DNA of 64,000 bases from Chelonoidis abingdonii (taxonomy: Eukaryota > Chordata > Testudines > Testudinidae), in contig NC_133790.1 of NCBI RefSeq assembly GCF_003597395.2, positions 17,916,095-17,980,094 of the forward strand. Reading direction: 5' to 3'. A model generated the notes under the pieces. It saw nothing but the letters and a program-made list of their open reading frames with translations. It made no database searches and was not told the origin of the DNA. A program made the translations under genes and the position numbers. Of this stretch, positions 12,350 through 22,450 are shown one piece after another; positions within the stretch are counted from its first letter, which is position 1; each line of letters begins with the position of its first letter.

Positions 12350-12960
12350 TACCTCGCACTCCGCAGAAGGGCTGCCAGGGCAAGAGCCACATTTTACCAT
12401 CTCACGGTGACTTCACTGACCGCGGCCGGAACCCCGCCTGTTTACAGCCCAGCGCACCGGCCCGATCACACCGCGCGGTCGCTCCTCGGAACCAGGCTCT
12501 CCGGGACCAAACCCGGCCCGCGCACCAGGGCGGCGGCGGAGGGTGCGCAATGCATTCTGGGGATGGAAATTAGCATTGCCGGGGAGGTGGGAGAGCGCAG
12601 GAGGAGCCCAGCCTCTGAGCTGCGGCTGCCGCTCCTGGGACGCGGCTCCGGGCGGGGCGGCGGCTCCCGGGATCCCAGCAGCTGCCCGGGCGCAGCCCCG
12701 CGCACTGGTTACCGGGGGCACCCGGGGCCGCGCGGGAGACGCCTCAGGCCGGGAGCCTGCGGGGCGGGCGGTGCAGCCGGGCTCGGGGCGCTGGTCGCTC
12801 CCGTTTGCCCGCGGGAAAGGGCCAGTGCAAGGGCCAGTGAGCTGGTAGGGCCGGACCGGCCATTGCCCGGAGCCTGCAGGGGGTCCCGCCCCCTGTGATC
12901 AGTACAGCCCGCCCGGAGCAGCAGAGAGCTCCCGGCTTGTGCCCAGCAACGTGCTCTGAG
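12350..12960. promoter_or_regulatory. CpG-rich block upstream of C22orf39
   Basis: A dense run of CpG and GC boxes with a sharp left edge against AT-rich DNA. It is separated from the C22orf39 start by an AT-rich stretch at about 13,000-13,240. No coding exon is recognised. It could be an upstream alternative promoter of C22orf39, an unannotated non-coding first exon, or a promoter facing left. Confidence 0.45.
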
Positions 12961-13287
12961 GCTCCGGGAAATGGTCTCTTGGGGCTGATTCTGCAATAGT
13001 TACTCCGGTTATGAGCACTTACGTTCCTGACTAGGACTCCTCACGTAAGTGCTCACCCAGGTAATGGTTGCCCAGTCTAGCTCCAGGGTTCTCAGACTAA
13101 GAACTGCAGTTAGGCGCAGCAAGTTATTAATGACTATTATTTAATATTTTTAATATGGCTACACCCAGCAGCTCCAATCAGGATCAGGGCCCCACTGCTC
13201 TGGGGCTAGACAAAGAGGTAGACAATGAATATTTTTAATAAGGCTGCACATGGCATCTGCCCCTGGCGCAGCGCCCACTCACGCTTC
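12961..13287. other. AT-rich spacer between two CpG-rich blocks
   Basis: Contains a short inverted repeat around ACTTACGTTCCTGACTAGGA / CACGTAAGTGCTCAC near 13018-13050. No exon recognised. Confidence 0.4.
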
Positions 13288-13447
13288 GTATCATTCTACC
13301 TCTGCCCAGGTTGCCCAATCTCCTGTTTGTTCCACGCCAGAGGCAGGAGGATGCTGAGTGGCTCAGCGCTGTGTCGCTCAGAGGCGCTCTTGTCTCTTCA
13401 GTGGCTTTGCCCAGCCAGGGCGGAGCATAGGTAACCGTGGCAACAAC
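13288..13447 (+). repeat. Segment shared with 4,085-4,275
   Basis: Clean partner of the degraded copy at 4.1 kb. It lies 165-325 bases upstream of the C22orf39 ATG, in the CpG-rich promoter flank. I do not recognise it as a named repeat family. Confidence 0.5.
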
Positions 13448-13499
13448 GGGCTCAGTTTCGGCCTTCAGGCCACACCGGCTCACGCGGCCGGAAAACGTA

Positions 13500-13611
13500 C
13501 TTTTACGCGCTCCCTGGCGATTGGCTGGAATTGAGTTGTCCGTCATTCACCCTTGTCCAATTGGTTCGATGAGCTCAGTGTGGGGCTGGGCTCACGGTGG
13601 CGGGTAGCGGC
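13500..13611 (+). promoter_or_regulatory. C22orf39 proximal promoter with two CCAAT motifs
   Basis: An inverted CCAAT (ATTGG) occurs near 13520-13524, and a palindromic CCAATTGG lies at 13558-13565. They are about 40 bases apart and end about 50 bases before the ATG, in CpG-rich sequence without an obvious TATA box. Paired CCAAT boxes of this spacing are typical NF-Y sites in housekeeping promoters. The role is inferred from motif and position. Confidence 0.5.
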
Positions 13612-13635
13612 ATGGCGGACCGCGGCGCGTGGAGG
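13612..13635 (+). CDS. C22orf39: C22orf39 coding exon 1
   Basis: Eight codons, ATG to AGG, followed by the donor GTGAGT at 13636. It lies in CpG-rich sequence. It is too short to be found as an ORF and is supported by frame continuity with exon 2 and by similarity to the human MADGSGW start. Confidence 0.88.
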
Positions 13636-16126
13636 GTGAGTGAACGGGGGCGTGCGGACGCGCGCACCGCCTGGGGCCCGTCGAGTGGTGATGACAGCGG
13701 GGGGGAGGGGTCCGCTCCTGGGCCAGGCCATCCCCCTCCGTCTCTAAGCGGCCTAGCTGGGCGCGGTGGCCTGCAGCGGGGTCACGGGACTCCTGCTAAT
13801 ACTGCCCCCGGGCGCCTGACCTCCTCCATGCGGGCTGCCAGCCCCGCTCCTGCGAGGGCAGGAGCATTACCCCAGTGTGCAGAGGGTGCAAGAACAGGGC
13901 CCAGCGCTCTGGCTACTGGCTCAGGTGTTCTGAGCAGTAGGAAACTCCCTGTTGCATGTTTCAGGATGAAGCTGATAAGGTAGAAGAATATTAGTATCCA
14001 AATTCTGTCCCTTAAAAAAAAGAGTCTTACCTTGAGCTGTTTACCACTGAATTGGTAGTAATGCAATAGCCTATGGCACCGCCTCACGAGACAGGGCCGC
14101 TTTGTCCCAACCTCTGTACAGTCGGACTCTTGGTTCCAGTTAGAGGAGTAAAGATGTAACAACAGCACAGTATTTAACCTCAAAACACAATACACTGAGA
14201 CGGCATGTGGGGAAAATACCCCCATCAAGGCAGCTGAAATGAATGGGACAGGTTTGATTTCCCACCATGACAACATAGATCAGGCATTTTTAAACTCTCT
14301 TGTTCTTTACTACTAAGATCAAATATCAGGATTCTTCTCCTGCAGGTGTCTTCTTAATGTATTTTTTGCTATTTTACCAGCCTCCACGAACATGTGAGGA
14401 TTATTGGTCTGAATGGAAACACTGTAAGGGCATCCGTAATTTATTCCATAATTATTATACGTATGGGGAAGCTCCCTCCTGTGAACAGTGGAAAATAGAC
14501 TATGGCAATTGCAGAAAGTGGGAAAAAAGCAAAAGTCCAGATGCTAAGGTATGATGAATGCCAAACTGAAGACAGTATTAAGAATGGTAGAAAAAATAAA
14601 TTGTGCATCATGCATGCAACATGGTCATCAGCATTAACCTTCCCCCACAAAAAATCTACTCAGCCACTCATACCACAGTAAAGAAAAAGAAGTAGATTTT
14701 TTCTAATTTATCAATATAAAGTACTTCCACAACTGAGTGGGCAAGAATGTCACAAGGCTGGTGTAATATATATATAAGAATAGTTATGTCAGTGATGAGA
14801 ACAGGCCGTTTCCATGTTTGTGAGGTACTATGTAGATGTTGGATAATTTTCCAATACATGTAACTCTTGGGTTTGTTTTGTTTCTGGGAGAGGGGACTAA
14901 CAACTGTAATATTTTAAGATTTTACAAATCCTTTAAAAATAATAAAATGTTGAGCCTAATTGCCTGCCACTGTCCTTTTCAATCCACAACCTTTTCTTCA
15001 AAACTGTAGAGGGGAAAATGTCTTGCTTTCTTCCCCATGCTAATCCACACAAAATGTTGCCACTAAAATCATCTTCCTCTCCTGTTGTTTTGACTATATC
15101 ATCCCTTCTTCATCTCTCTCCACTAGCTCCCCATTATCTTATTTCAAATTAAAATTTTTGTCATTGCTTTTAAGAGCCAACATCCATCATTCATTCATCA
15201 CAGTATACAGCTCTGACTTTGGAACCTTTCATGTTCTCCACCTTCTCCCTTCCACTCCATAAACAATGTCGGTCTTAATTTTCCCGTTTCCTTCTCCAGT
15301 GCCTGCCTTTTTTATGCTTCTATCGCCTGTGCTCACAATCTCACATCAGTTCTCTATATTTCTTGCATCATTCAAATCTCTCCTAGAAACCTCAGTTGTA
15401 CTGTCTTGCCAATGAAAAGAGAATTTGAAAAAACACACCCTAACTTAATAGAATGCTATTAAAGCAGAAATAAATCATAGTGGTGTTAGTGCTACTATTA
15501 TTAAAGTTTTGTTTATCAGAATCATTAACCCTAAAATTTCAAAATAACAATTGTGTTGCCAACTTGAGACAGTAGAGGGGCCTGATTTTAAGAGGGTGGA
15601 CATCCAGCACTGTCTGAAAACAAGGCACTTTGAAAGCATCGACACCGAATGCCCCAAAATTGAGGCATTCAAAACCAATAGCTACTTTTGAACATGAAGG
15701 CCTTAAGGTTTGGGTTTTTGCCATAAAAAAGAATTATTTGTACAGGAATAGTCATACTTTTGGCCTTTTGCTATCTGTGTATGCTTTTAAACTTTTAATA
15801 GCAAACATTTTCTGCTATGACCTTTCCTTTTGTTGCCATTCCAAGCTGCTTTCATTTTAATATGGCAAATTAATTTTATATGCATCTTGGAAAAAGATCA
15901 TTGGTAGAAGTAACTTGAGTGTGTGAGTAGCTAATGTTTATAATGTGCTTTGAAAATGCAGCACACCGAATGCTGAGTATTATATTGTCATGCATCGCAG
16001 GAATCCCTATGCAAGAGTGAAAGAGTCCGGATTCTGGAAAAACAGAAGTATGATCCAGTGTGGCAGCTGAGGAAGAGCCCACCAAGGGACTGGTACCTTC
16101 CTCTTGGTCAAGATAAACCAAAGTAA
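13612..16126 (+). CDS. C22orf39: C22orf39 (UPF0545, twin-CX9C small protein; PANTS orthologue), complete, 3 exons
   Basis: Coding exons are 13612-13635, 14381-14548 and 16001-16126. Each intron is GT-AG in phase 0, giving 105 residues. The protein starts MADRGAWR. Exon 2 carries two CX9C motifs, Cys13/Cys23 and Cys42/Cys52, separated by 18 residues. Exon 3 ends with a PPRDWYLPL-type tail that matches the PPPDWHLPL tail I recall for human C22orf39. The ATG was chosen because exon 1 is only 24 nt, lies just below two CCAAT motifs and has a clean donor. The mammalian orthologue is described as PANTS, a short protein of neurons linked to synaptic plasticity; that role comes from literature memory, not from this sequence. 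Twin CX9C proteins are often oxidised in the mitochondrial intermembrane space, but I see no direct evidence for location. The gene converges on MRPL40 as in human 22q11.2. Family identity is firm, biochemical role unknown. Confidence 0.93.
14381..14548 (+). CDS. C22orf39: C22orf39 coding exon 2 (both CX9C motifs)
   Basis: Fifty-six codons between a pyrimidine-rich acceptor ending TTTTACCAG and the donor GTATGA. It encodes the PPRTCEDYW start, both Cys pairs and a basic KWEKSKS stretch. The whole conserved UPF0545 core is in this exon. Confidence 0.95.
15000..15415 (+). mobile_element. L2 LINE 3' fragment (intron 2 of C22orf39)
   Basis: The run AAATGTTGCCACTAAAATCATC, then CTCCACTAGCTCCCCATT, CAAATTAAAATTTTTGTC and TTTTAAGAGCC follows the 3' part of L2 ORF2 in order. 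Highly diverged. Confidence 0.6.
16001..16126 (+). CDS. C22orf39: C22orf39 coding exon 3 and stop
   Basis: Forty-one codons plus TAA after an acceptor ending ATCGCAG. It begins ESLCKSERVR, has a basic helical segment, and ends in the Pro/Trp tail PPRDWYLPLG. This agrees with the human C-terminus in order and spacing. Confidence 0.93.
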   Translation, partial: ESLCKSERVRILEKQKYDPVWQLRKSPPRDWYLPLGQDKPK

Positions 16127-16810
16127 TAAGACTACCTACCATATTTTGGCCCTCATATACCAGAAGATGTGAGGCCAATGCTATTTTTCTGCCATGTGAC
16201 GGTGAAACAAGACTGTAGCCTCTAAAGGAGAAAAACTTCTCAGCTTATACTTCTGCTCACAGCAGTCCCTCACCTCATTAATGCCTATTTTGGAGTACAT
16301 TTAATGGTGTTTAAGAAATGTCTTACTGAGATGTAAATATTTTAAAAGGATAGTTCAGGTGCGCAGTTTAATTCTTGTCTACTACAGTCCTCTGCCTTTC
16401 CCATTCATCCAGACAAGGACAATGCCTGCTGCTTTGAAGCAGCACACATTCACGGAGCCTGGCTGATCTTGCTATTAGAGCCCACCCCTCACTTGCTTCA
16501 CATGGGCTAAGCATGCTGCCATTTATGGCATGCCCAAGACCAGACTAGCCAGATGAGGAATTAAAAAACCAAGCTAGCCCTCTCCATTGGCAATAGAGAT
16601 TAGAGTCATCAGGACAGCCCACGCAGCTGGTATTTGAAAGTTTGTACAGATGCACTACTGTCATCCTTAACAGAGTGCTATGGGGCAGCAGACAGAAAAT
16701 AAAGTTGACCTATACCAGCTGTTTGCCCCTGCAAAGTTATTCTCAGGCTGTTTTTGTTCTTAAATATGTTTGTGAAAGCATTAAAAGTTATCACAAAAAT
16801 AAAGACTGCA
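16127..16810 (+). other. C22orf39: C22orf39 3' UTR (inferred)
   Basis: The stretch between the stop codon and two AATAAA hexamers at 16698-16703 and 16798-16803 has no ORF of note. The extent is inferred from the hexamers; no transcript evidence is available. Confidence 0.5.
16698..16803 (+). terminator. Candidate polyadenylation signals of C22orf39
   Basis: Two AATAAA hexamers 100 bases apart, 572 and 672 bases after the stop codon. Either could direct 3' end formation. The opposing MRPL40 transcript has its own hexamers at 17.43 kb, so the two 3' ends need not overlap. Confidence 0.45.
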
Positions 16811-17204
16811 GTGACTTTCAAAGATAAGTCTGATGGCTTTAAGCAAATTAGTTAAATGGAATCTCTTATCACATGCAGTATGAAAAGCTATATTTACTTT
16901 GTTGTGATATATATCATATCTGTTTTCCCCTTGACTTGTACACAGGCATCTCAACAAAACCTGAATTGGAGCTAAAGGAGAAATTGACAGTTATCTTCCC
17001 AGTACACTAGACTGACATGATTGCTTTAACAATTTTTCTTCATCGCATAATTATACTCTCAGGAACTATGGTTTGTCCAGAGTGAGGAATTGTTACTCAG
17101 GAATAAATGAAAGGGGAAAAAATATTCTATAAGTGAAAAAATAATGTTCACTAAAGCCACAGTTCTCTACATGGGACTGTGCTTCAGTTTCTGGCACAAA
17201 AATA

Positions 17205-17412
17205 CAGTACTGTAGAACCCTGTTTAACTGGTCTAATTGGGACCAGGGCCAGATCAGATAATCAAAACTGAATAAACCAGGGAATGGGAAAATGCTATGC
17301 CGCAGCACCATCTAATGGCTACAGGAGAGATTGCCCACTTCTGGCCCTGGGGTCACGATTGTTTGGTAAATGCAGAGAGCCGGCTAAGGGAAGGTTAGAT
17401 CAATGGAGTTCT
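17205..17412. mobile_element. Tigger/pogo-like MITE remnant
   Basis: The left end ACTGTAGAACCCTGTTTAACTGG resembles the CAGTAGAACCTCG-type inverted ends of Tigger-like elements, with AGATAATCAAAACTGAATAAAC inside. The right end is unclear. Lies between the convergent C22orf39 and MRPL40 3' ends. Confidence 0.4.
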
Positions 17413-17425
17413 AAAGTATTTTGTT

Positions 17426-17443
17426 TTTATTGGAAGTTTTATT
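17426..17443 (-). terminator. Candidate polyadenylation signals of MRPL40
   Basis: Two AATAAA hexamers on the minus strand (plus-strand TTTATT at 17426-17431 and 17438-17443), about 190 bases after the stop codon. The short 3' UTR they imply would end roughly 0.6 kb from the candidate C22orf39 3' end. Confidence 0.5.
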
Positions 17444-17625
17444 GTCAAGATGGCCAGTTATAAGAAGAAAGGGAACAAGGACAGGTGGTGTTTTTCTTTT
17501 CTTTTGACAGCCATCTGCCTAGGGATGTTTGAAAAAGCAAAATAAATAGTCTAGTCGCATCCCACTGTGTCATCCTTTAATGCACTGCGTATCTCCTGTC
17601 AGCTGCATGGCAGTCTCTTCCGATC

Positions 17626-17935
17626 TCACTGTGTGTACACTTTGGTAATGTCGATGCATTTCCCTTCAGGAGCCTCATAGCCAGGAACCTGTGGTGTGTA
17701 ACTAGGCCCCTCTTTCTCAAAGGGAAACAAGTCCTTATCTCGTCTTATTGCTGCTTGGTAAAGTTCTTCTGATTCGAGACGCAATTCCTCTAGTGCCTCC
17801 TGCTGAGCTGCCATAAGAGACTTCAGTGTTTCCATCTCTGCCTCATGTTCTTTCTGCTTGTACAGGGCCCATTTCTTCAGGAGCAGGGCTCGCCTTTCAT
17901 TCTCCTCAAAGGACAATGGGGAGATCTCTCGCACT
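17626..17935 (-). CDS. MRPL40: MRPL40 coding exon 4 and stop
   Basis: The minus-strand acceptor is TTTGTCAG. It encodes [22 protein letters not shown], a long Glu/Lys helix, and the [22 protein letters not shown] motif, ending DITKVYTQ and TGA. The distance from FLD to the FEE motif is the same as in human, supporting the junction. Confidence 0.95.
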
Positions 17936-20900
17936 CTGACAAACATGAAAGAACAAGATAACATTATAACACAGAAGCTGCTCGCATCCCAAAGAGCAAG
18001 CATTTAACAAAAACTACAGTGAGATACAAAAAGGCAAGTTGGCCCAAACACACAGTACTCTGGATTGCCTTTATGTAGGGTCTTTCATTGGAGGATACTA
18101 CAGCACTATCTAAGAGCAAATTCCACTTGCCCATTGATCTGTTTGTTTCTAAATGAACAAGTAACATATCATTCATATTATTTCAATTGCCACCACAGGG
18201 AGAGTGGGTGAGAAGATTTTGTATCTAAGCTGATGCATTTTGTGGCAATTTGCAAGATTCCTTTACAAACATTCCTCAATACACCTGAGGTAGTTACCTT
18301 TTTTAAAGGTAAGAAAACAGGAGGTTAAAGACTTGCCCAAGGTAATTAGAGAGACCAGGTGGGTGAGGTAATATACGCTTTCAAGCCACACAGCTTTTCT
18401 TCAGGTCTGGGAAAGGAACTCCCAGGTCACAGAAAAATGCAGGGTGGAACAGATGGTTTAGCATAAGTAGTTAGCACATAATGTAAGGGAGCTTAAATTC
18501 ATTATTCTGCTAGATTCTACAAATAATGATTTATGGCTCATTATAACAATCTGTAACCCACTAACCCAGGGGTTCTCAACCTATCTATCATTGTGGGCCC
18601 ATGGAGTTTGAGAACCACAGCGCCCCTCCCCAACCCAAAATCCCCTTTGCCCAGCACCCCCTGCCCAGACACCCATCCACAGAGGGGGGACAGGAGCGAG
18701 CAGCTGGCACCCGCACCCCATGAGGCTCGGCTGCCTAAAGCCTGCTGCAGCACCCTCACAAATCCCTACTTTCCAGTGCTCCCCCCAGCCCCACAAACCT
18801 GCCCAGAGACCTGCTCTTCCACACCCTGTCCCCTGCAGCACTCACCAGCCCCCTGCTGGCAGAAGTGCTCCAGCAGGCTGCCAGATGCTGTCTCCCCCTC
18901 AGCCAGACCTGCCTCCATTCAGACCAGAATGGCAAATTTTGAATTTTTATTTTTTTTAGCATGCAGCTGGGCTACAGCTCTGTGCTAACTGGGCTGCATA
19001 CAGCCTGCCCACAGGCTGCCCACTGCATTAACCCCATATTTTTGTTTTATGACTGCATAGGTGTTAATGGGCTTCTCTATCTTGAATGGTCCCTGTGACG
19101 GAGTGGGGGGTTTTCTTGGTTTTTTTTTTTTGTTTTCTAGTGGGTTGCATTCAGAGGGAGTGGGACTCAGTGTCCCCAGGTGTTTCTGGGGACTTTCTAG
19201 GAGGGAGGAAGGGAGCGAACGGGGAAGCTGCCCCCTCCCCCGGCAGGCAGGGCCACCCAGAACGCAGGAGTTTTAGGGGCTGCAGGGCTCTGGGCTAAGG
19301 GGACCCCGGGGCCCTGGCCTGCAGCCCTAAAGCCCCTTTCAGAATGCGGCCCTGCGAGCATGGGCCAGAGGACTCAGGAGGAGCAGGGGCAGCCGTGCAG
19401 CCAGCGGCCGGACAGAAGTGGCGCTTTCAACCTTCAAAGCTGGCCGGAGAGAAGTGGTGCTTTGAAGGAGAAAGTCCTCTGGCCTGTGCTTGCAGGACTG
19501 CATTCCAAAAGGGGCTTTAGAGCTGCAGGGCAGGGACCCCTTAGCCGAGGGCCCTGCAGCCCCTAAAGCCCCTGCGTTCTGGGTGGCCCTGCCTGTTGGG
19601 GGTGGGGGGCAGCTCCCAGAATCACAGCCATAGGGGCGGTGCCGCACTGCGCAGAGCTACCTGCACATGCCCAGCACCAAAACAGGAGCTGCCCAGGTAA
19701 GTGCTCTGCACCTCCTGCCTATGTCAGACCTGAGCCTCCTCCCCCACCTCCACTCTGAGCACCCTCCCACACCCCGCATCCCACCCTGAGCACCCTCCCA
19801 CACCCTAACTCCCTCCCAGACCCCACACCACATCCTGAGTGCCCTCCCACACCCTAACTCCTTCCCAGACCCCGCACCCCCGACCCCAGGGTTAGACAGG
19901 GGCACCTCCCCACCACAGTATATAATGCCTTTGTCTGCCCCCCAAAAATGTCCTTGGAACCTAACCCCCCACATTTATATTAAATCTTATGGGAGAATTG
20001 GATTCGTTTAACATCGTTTCACTTAAAGTTGCATTTTTTCAGAAACATAACTACAACATTAAGTGAGGAGTTACTGTAGGGGGTAGTTCACTATTATCTG
20101 CACCTCTCCAGTTCATTATCAACCCCAAGGTAAAAGGTGGCAGTTCTCTATACCGTGAAGCATCCAAAAACTTGAATGGTGTTACAAAATCCTCAATGGG
20201 AATCATTTCCTGGGCAGCTTTTTCCATCTTTTTTATCTTTTTCTTCATACGGTCCTTTTGTGCTTGTTCTCTCCTTGGATCTACCTTCTTTTTCTTCCTC
20301 GGTTCTGCTCTAGTGGAGGAAATTAATTTAAAAATTTTGTATCTGTGTATACACATGTAATACTTAATACTTTATTTTCATTTCTATATTAAACCCATCC
20401 CAGAATAAAAGGCTGTGTCTAATAGGGAATATTTTTCTATACATACTGGAAATTTGAGAAGCATTCTTGCAGCAAATCAATATAAACTGTAATATAGTAC
20501 CTTTTCTTATATCAATCTATACACAGAAGAATAATACTTAACACTTTACAATCAAACATTAACAAAGTAGTCCTCACAGCACTCCTATGAAGTATCATGC
20601 CCATTTTACAGATAGGGAAACCAAGAGAGTGGGTCAGTGACTTGCACAATGCTACAGAATAAGTCAATGGCAGTCAGTCGTAGAACTCCCGTGTTCCTGG
20701 TTGGTGTTTAAGGAAGCAGCAGGCTTGGTGGATTGTACCACACACACAGTATAGGCAGACAGGTTTTATATTTAGATGTTGGCTTGAAACAGAAGTCATA
20801 CAGTATTTTAGCTGCTAACTACAGAGTCATTTTAACCAAGTTGTATTAAGAAAAGGGTGGCATGCAAACTGATACTACACATCTATAAATGTAAAAAAGT

Positions 20901-22450
20901 GCATTAAAATATTTTTTAGTGCAACTAGTGCCACATTTCAACTACTGTTCAAATGGAAAAACCGGAATGCTGTTTAAACCAGAAAATCTCCAAACATACA
21001 CTTTTACATTACATGCCTTCATAACTGAGGAATTATGAGTAAATACAACTAACTGTAAACTAAAATTTTATTCAGAGCATTAGCTACATATATGGGAATT
21101 AAACACTACACTGAGCCTAATAGTTCTACCTTTTTTAATACCTATGCCTCATAATGTAGAAATATATATGTGCACATATTCATTTGAATAATTTAAATTT
21201 TCCTAACTTCCTGTAAGGAGGATGGGAACATCTGAAAACTATTCTATGAAAGACAATGTAAGTTGCATTTTACCTCATGGGGAGGGACGCCTGAAATGCC
21301 AGCATAGAAGTCTGCCAATGGTTTCCCCGAAAATGAATGGTCCAGGACAGCTGAAAACTAAAAAGACAAAAAGGAATACAAAGCATGAGAAGAATCAAAT
21401 TATGTTAATATATAGCTTTTGTATACTGCCTTTTATTAGTGATTCCACTTGCAGGCATACATTATAATGAATAAGCTTCAGTCCATCCTCAACTGTTTGA
21501 GCCAGTAGCGGGGCATGGCACAAACTCAACTGTAACAAACATTAACCCTTTCAGCTCAATAACAGTCCAAATTTTGCACTGTATGAAAGTCTAAAACCAC
21601 AAGGGGGGAAAATCCCTTTTAAAAAAAAAATCACAACTTAATTATGTCTCAAATTCAAATGACTGTATTTGAAAAATAAAAATAACTGATTCTACAAACT
21701 AGGCAGTATTTTCAGCTTCATTTTTAGGAACAGAGTGATGCAGTTTCTCAAGGTCTACAGAGGATATGAAGTCTGCTACAAAAGAAACACAATCTGTCAA
21801 AGTTTGGGTCACCAATTTGTCTGTGCCCTTCTGCTTAAGCACAGATTAAGTCTGCTGGTACCACGACCGTCCCTCTCAATCCAAGCAGGTGTCCAACTCT
21901 TTTCCAAAAGCTCCATCCTGATGACAAGGAACATGTATCACATGCTGGGACTGCTGCTTCCAGGAAGGCAAAACACCCACAATTGGCAGTGAGGATAGCC
22001 AGGCAGATCCAGACGGTGCACCAAACGAAAGGCCAGGAATATCAACCAGGGCCGCGCTTATGGAAGGCACCGGCGGGACATGACGCCCGGGCGGGCCCTG
22101 CTGGCTCCGGGCTCGGATCAGAGCATCGCCTGCAGGGGCTTAGTGGCTACTACGCCTCTCCATCACTCACGGGCGTGGCCGCTCTGCCCAAGGGGGCCCC
22201 GCGTGCCCGGCATTCCTCGCGCCAGGACACCCCGTGCAGCGAGGGGGCGTTGCCGGGGGGCTCGGGCCGGGCAGGAGGTGGTGTCACGGCGGCCACATGT
22301 GCCGGCTAGAGGAGGCCAGGGTGGGGACCGGCCGGCGAGCCCCAGGGCAGGAGCCCGGGGGGATCCCTGGCCCTACCTGAGCAGGGAGCTCCCCGCTCCG
22401 CCCCGGACTCTGGGGAGCAGGCGCACCGCCCCGCAGGCTGCCGCCAGCAT
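17626..22450 (-). CDS. MRPL40: MRPL40, mitochondrial large ribosomal subunit protein mL40, complete, 4 exons
   Basis: On the minus strand the coding exons are 22450-22377, 21357-21274, 20309-20154 and 17935-17626. The phases fit (74+84+156+310 nt), giving 207 residues against 206 that I recall for human. The N-terminus ([18 protein letters not shown]) is Arg-rich with no acidic residue, as expected of a mitochondrial presequence. A basic block [12 protein letters not shown] is followed by a coiled-coil-like [20 protein letters not shown] segment, the FKFLDASR motif, [17 protein letters not shown], and a C-terminal [12 protein letters not shown]...DITKVYTQ. The protein is a structural component of the mitoribosome large subunit. 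It ends at TQ, lacking the VEFKR tail that I recall in human. The gene converges on C22orf39 and diverges from HIRA, as in human. Exon 2 has two possible acceptors 7 nt apart, and only the upstream one keeps the frame. Confidence 0.93.
18321..18420. mobile_element. Reptile SINE-like repeat fragment
   Basis: Contains AGAGAGACCAGGTGGGTGAGGTAATAT, shared with the better preserved copy at 28,320 that continues TCTTTTATTGGGCCAACTT. I associate this with an abundant turtle repeat, but the family name is uncertain. Lies in MRPL40 intron 3. Confidence 0.5.
18568..19225. mobile_element. hAT-like left end and GC-rich repeat mosaic (MRPL40 intron 3)
   Basis: CAGGGGTTCTCAACC at 18568-18582 is a typical hAT terminal sequence. 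A matching right end was not found. The C-rich body and the TGTGACGGAGTGGGGGG string near 19095 suggest a second, possibly LTR-derived repeat joined to it. No exon. Confidence 0.4.
19226..19614. repeat. Large foldback (inverted repeat) in MRPL40 intron 3
   Basis: The arms at about 19226-19346 and 19501-19614 are inverted copies (AGCTGCCCC..., CACCCAGAACGCAGG, TTAGGGGCTGCAGGG, GGCTAAGGGG, GCCCCTTT.AGAATG). They surround a 154-base loop that itself has two GAGAAGTGG.GCTTT-like units. Confidence 0.75.
19640..20078. mobile_element. DNA-element end next to MRPL40 exon 3
   Basis: The right end TTAAGTGAGGAGTTACTGTA, preceded by CGTTTCACTTAAAGTTGCATTTTTTCAG, is a common reptile DNA-transposon terminus (TA-flanked, mariner-like) as I remember it. 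The C-rich part at 19730-19890 contains CACCCTCCCACACCC units. It ends 75 bases from exon 3 of MRPL40. Confidence 0.45.
20154..20309 (-). CDS. MRPL40: MRPL40 coding exon 3
   Basis: A 156-nt exon with acceptor CCACTAG and donor GTATAG on the minus strand. It encodes the Lys-rich KKKKVDPRR block and the strongly conserved [14 protein letters not shown] segment. The exon ends inside an Arg codon completed by the last exon. Confidence 0.94.
20560..20700 (-). mobile_element. MIR SINE fragment
   Basis: TCCTCACAGCACTCCTATGAAG, CCCATTTTACAGATAGGGAAACC and GACTTGCACAATGCTACAGAATAAGTCAATGGCAG match the reverse complement of MIR. In MRPL40 intron 2. Confidence 0.75.
21274..21357 (-). CDS. MRPL40: MRPL40 coding exon 2
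   Basis: The minus-strand acceptor reads TTTTTAG and the donor GTAAAA after ATGAG. It encodes [14 protein letters not shown]...SLPMR, which lines up with human TWQTQLRETHQ...LIPMR. A second AG 7 nt downstream (TTTTCAG) would break the frame with exon 1 as drawn. Confidence 0.85.
22377..22450 (-). CDS. MRPL40: MRPL40 coding exon 1 (mitochondrial presequence)
   Basis: Twenty-four codons plus AG, followed by the donor GTAGGG on the minus strand, in CpG-dense sequence. The start was chosen because it gives an Arg-rich, acid-free leader and because its phase fits exon 2. Conservation is low here, so this is the least certain exon of the gene. Confidence 0.78.

Noticed and set aside
21274..21350. 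Use of the downstream TTTTCAG acceptor for MRPL40 exon 2
   Set aside because: It would put exon 1 (ending ...CTC AG) out of frame; the TTTTTAG acceptor 7 nt upstream restores it and gives 207 residues, close to human.
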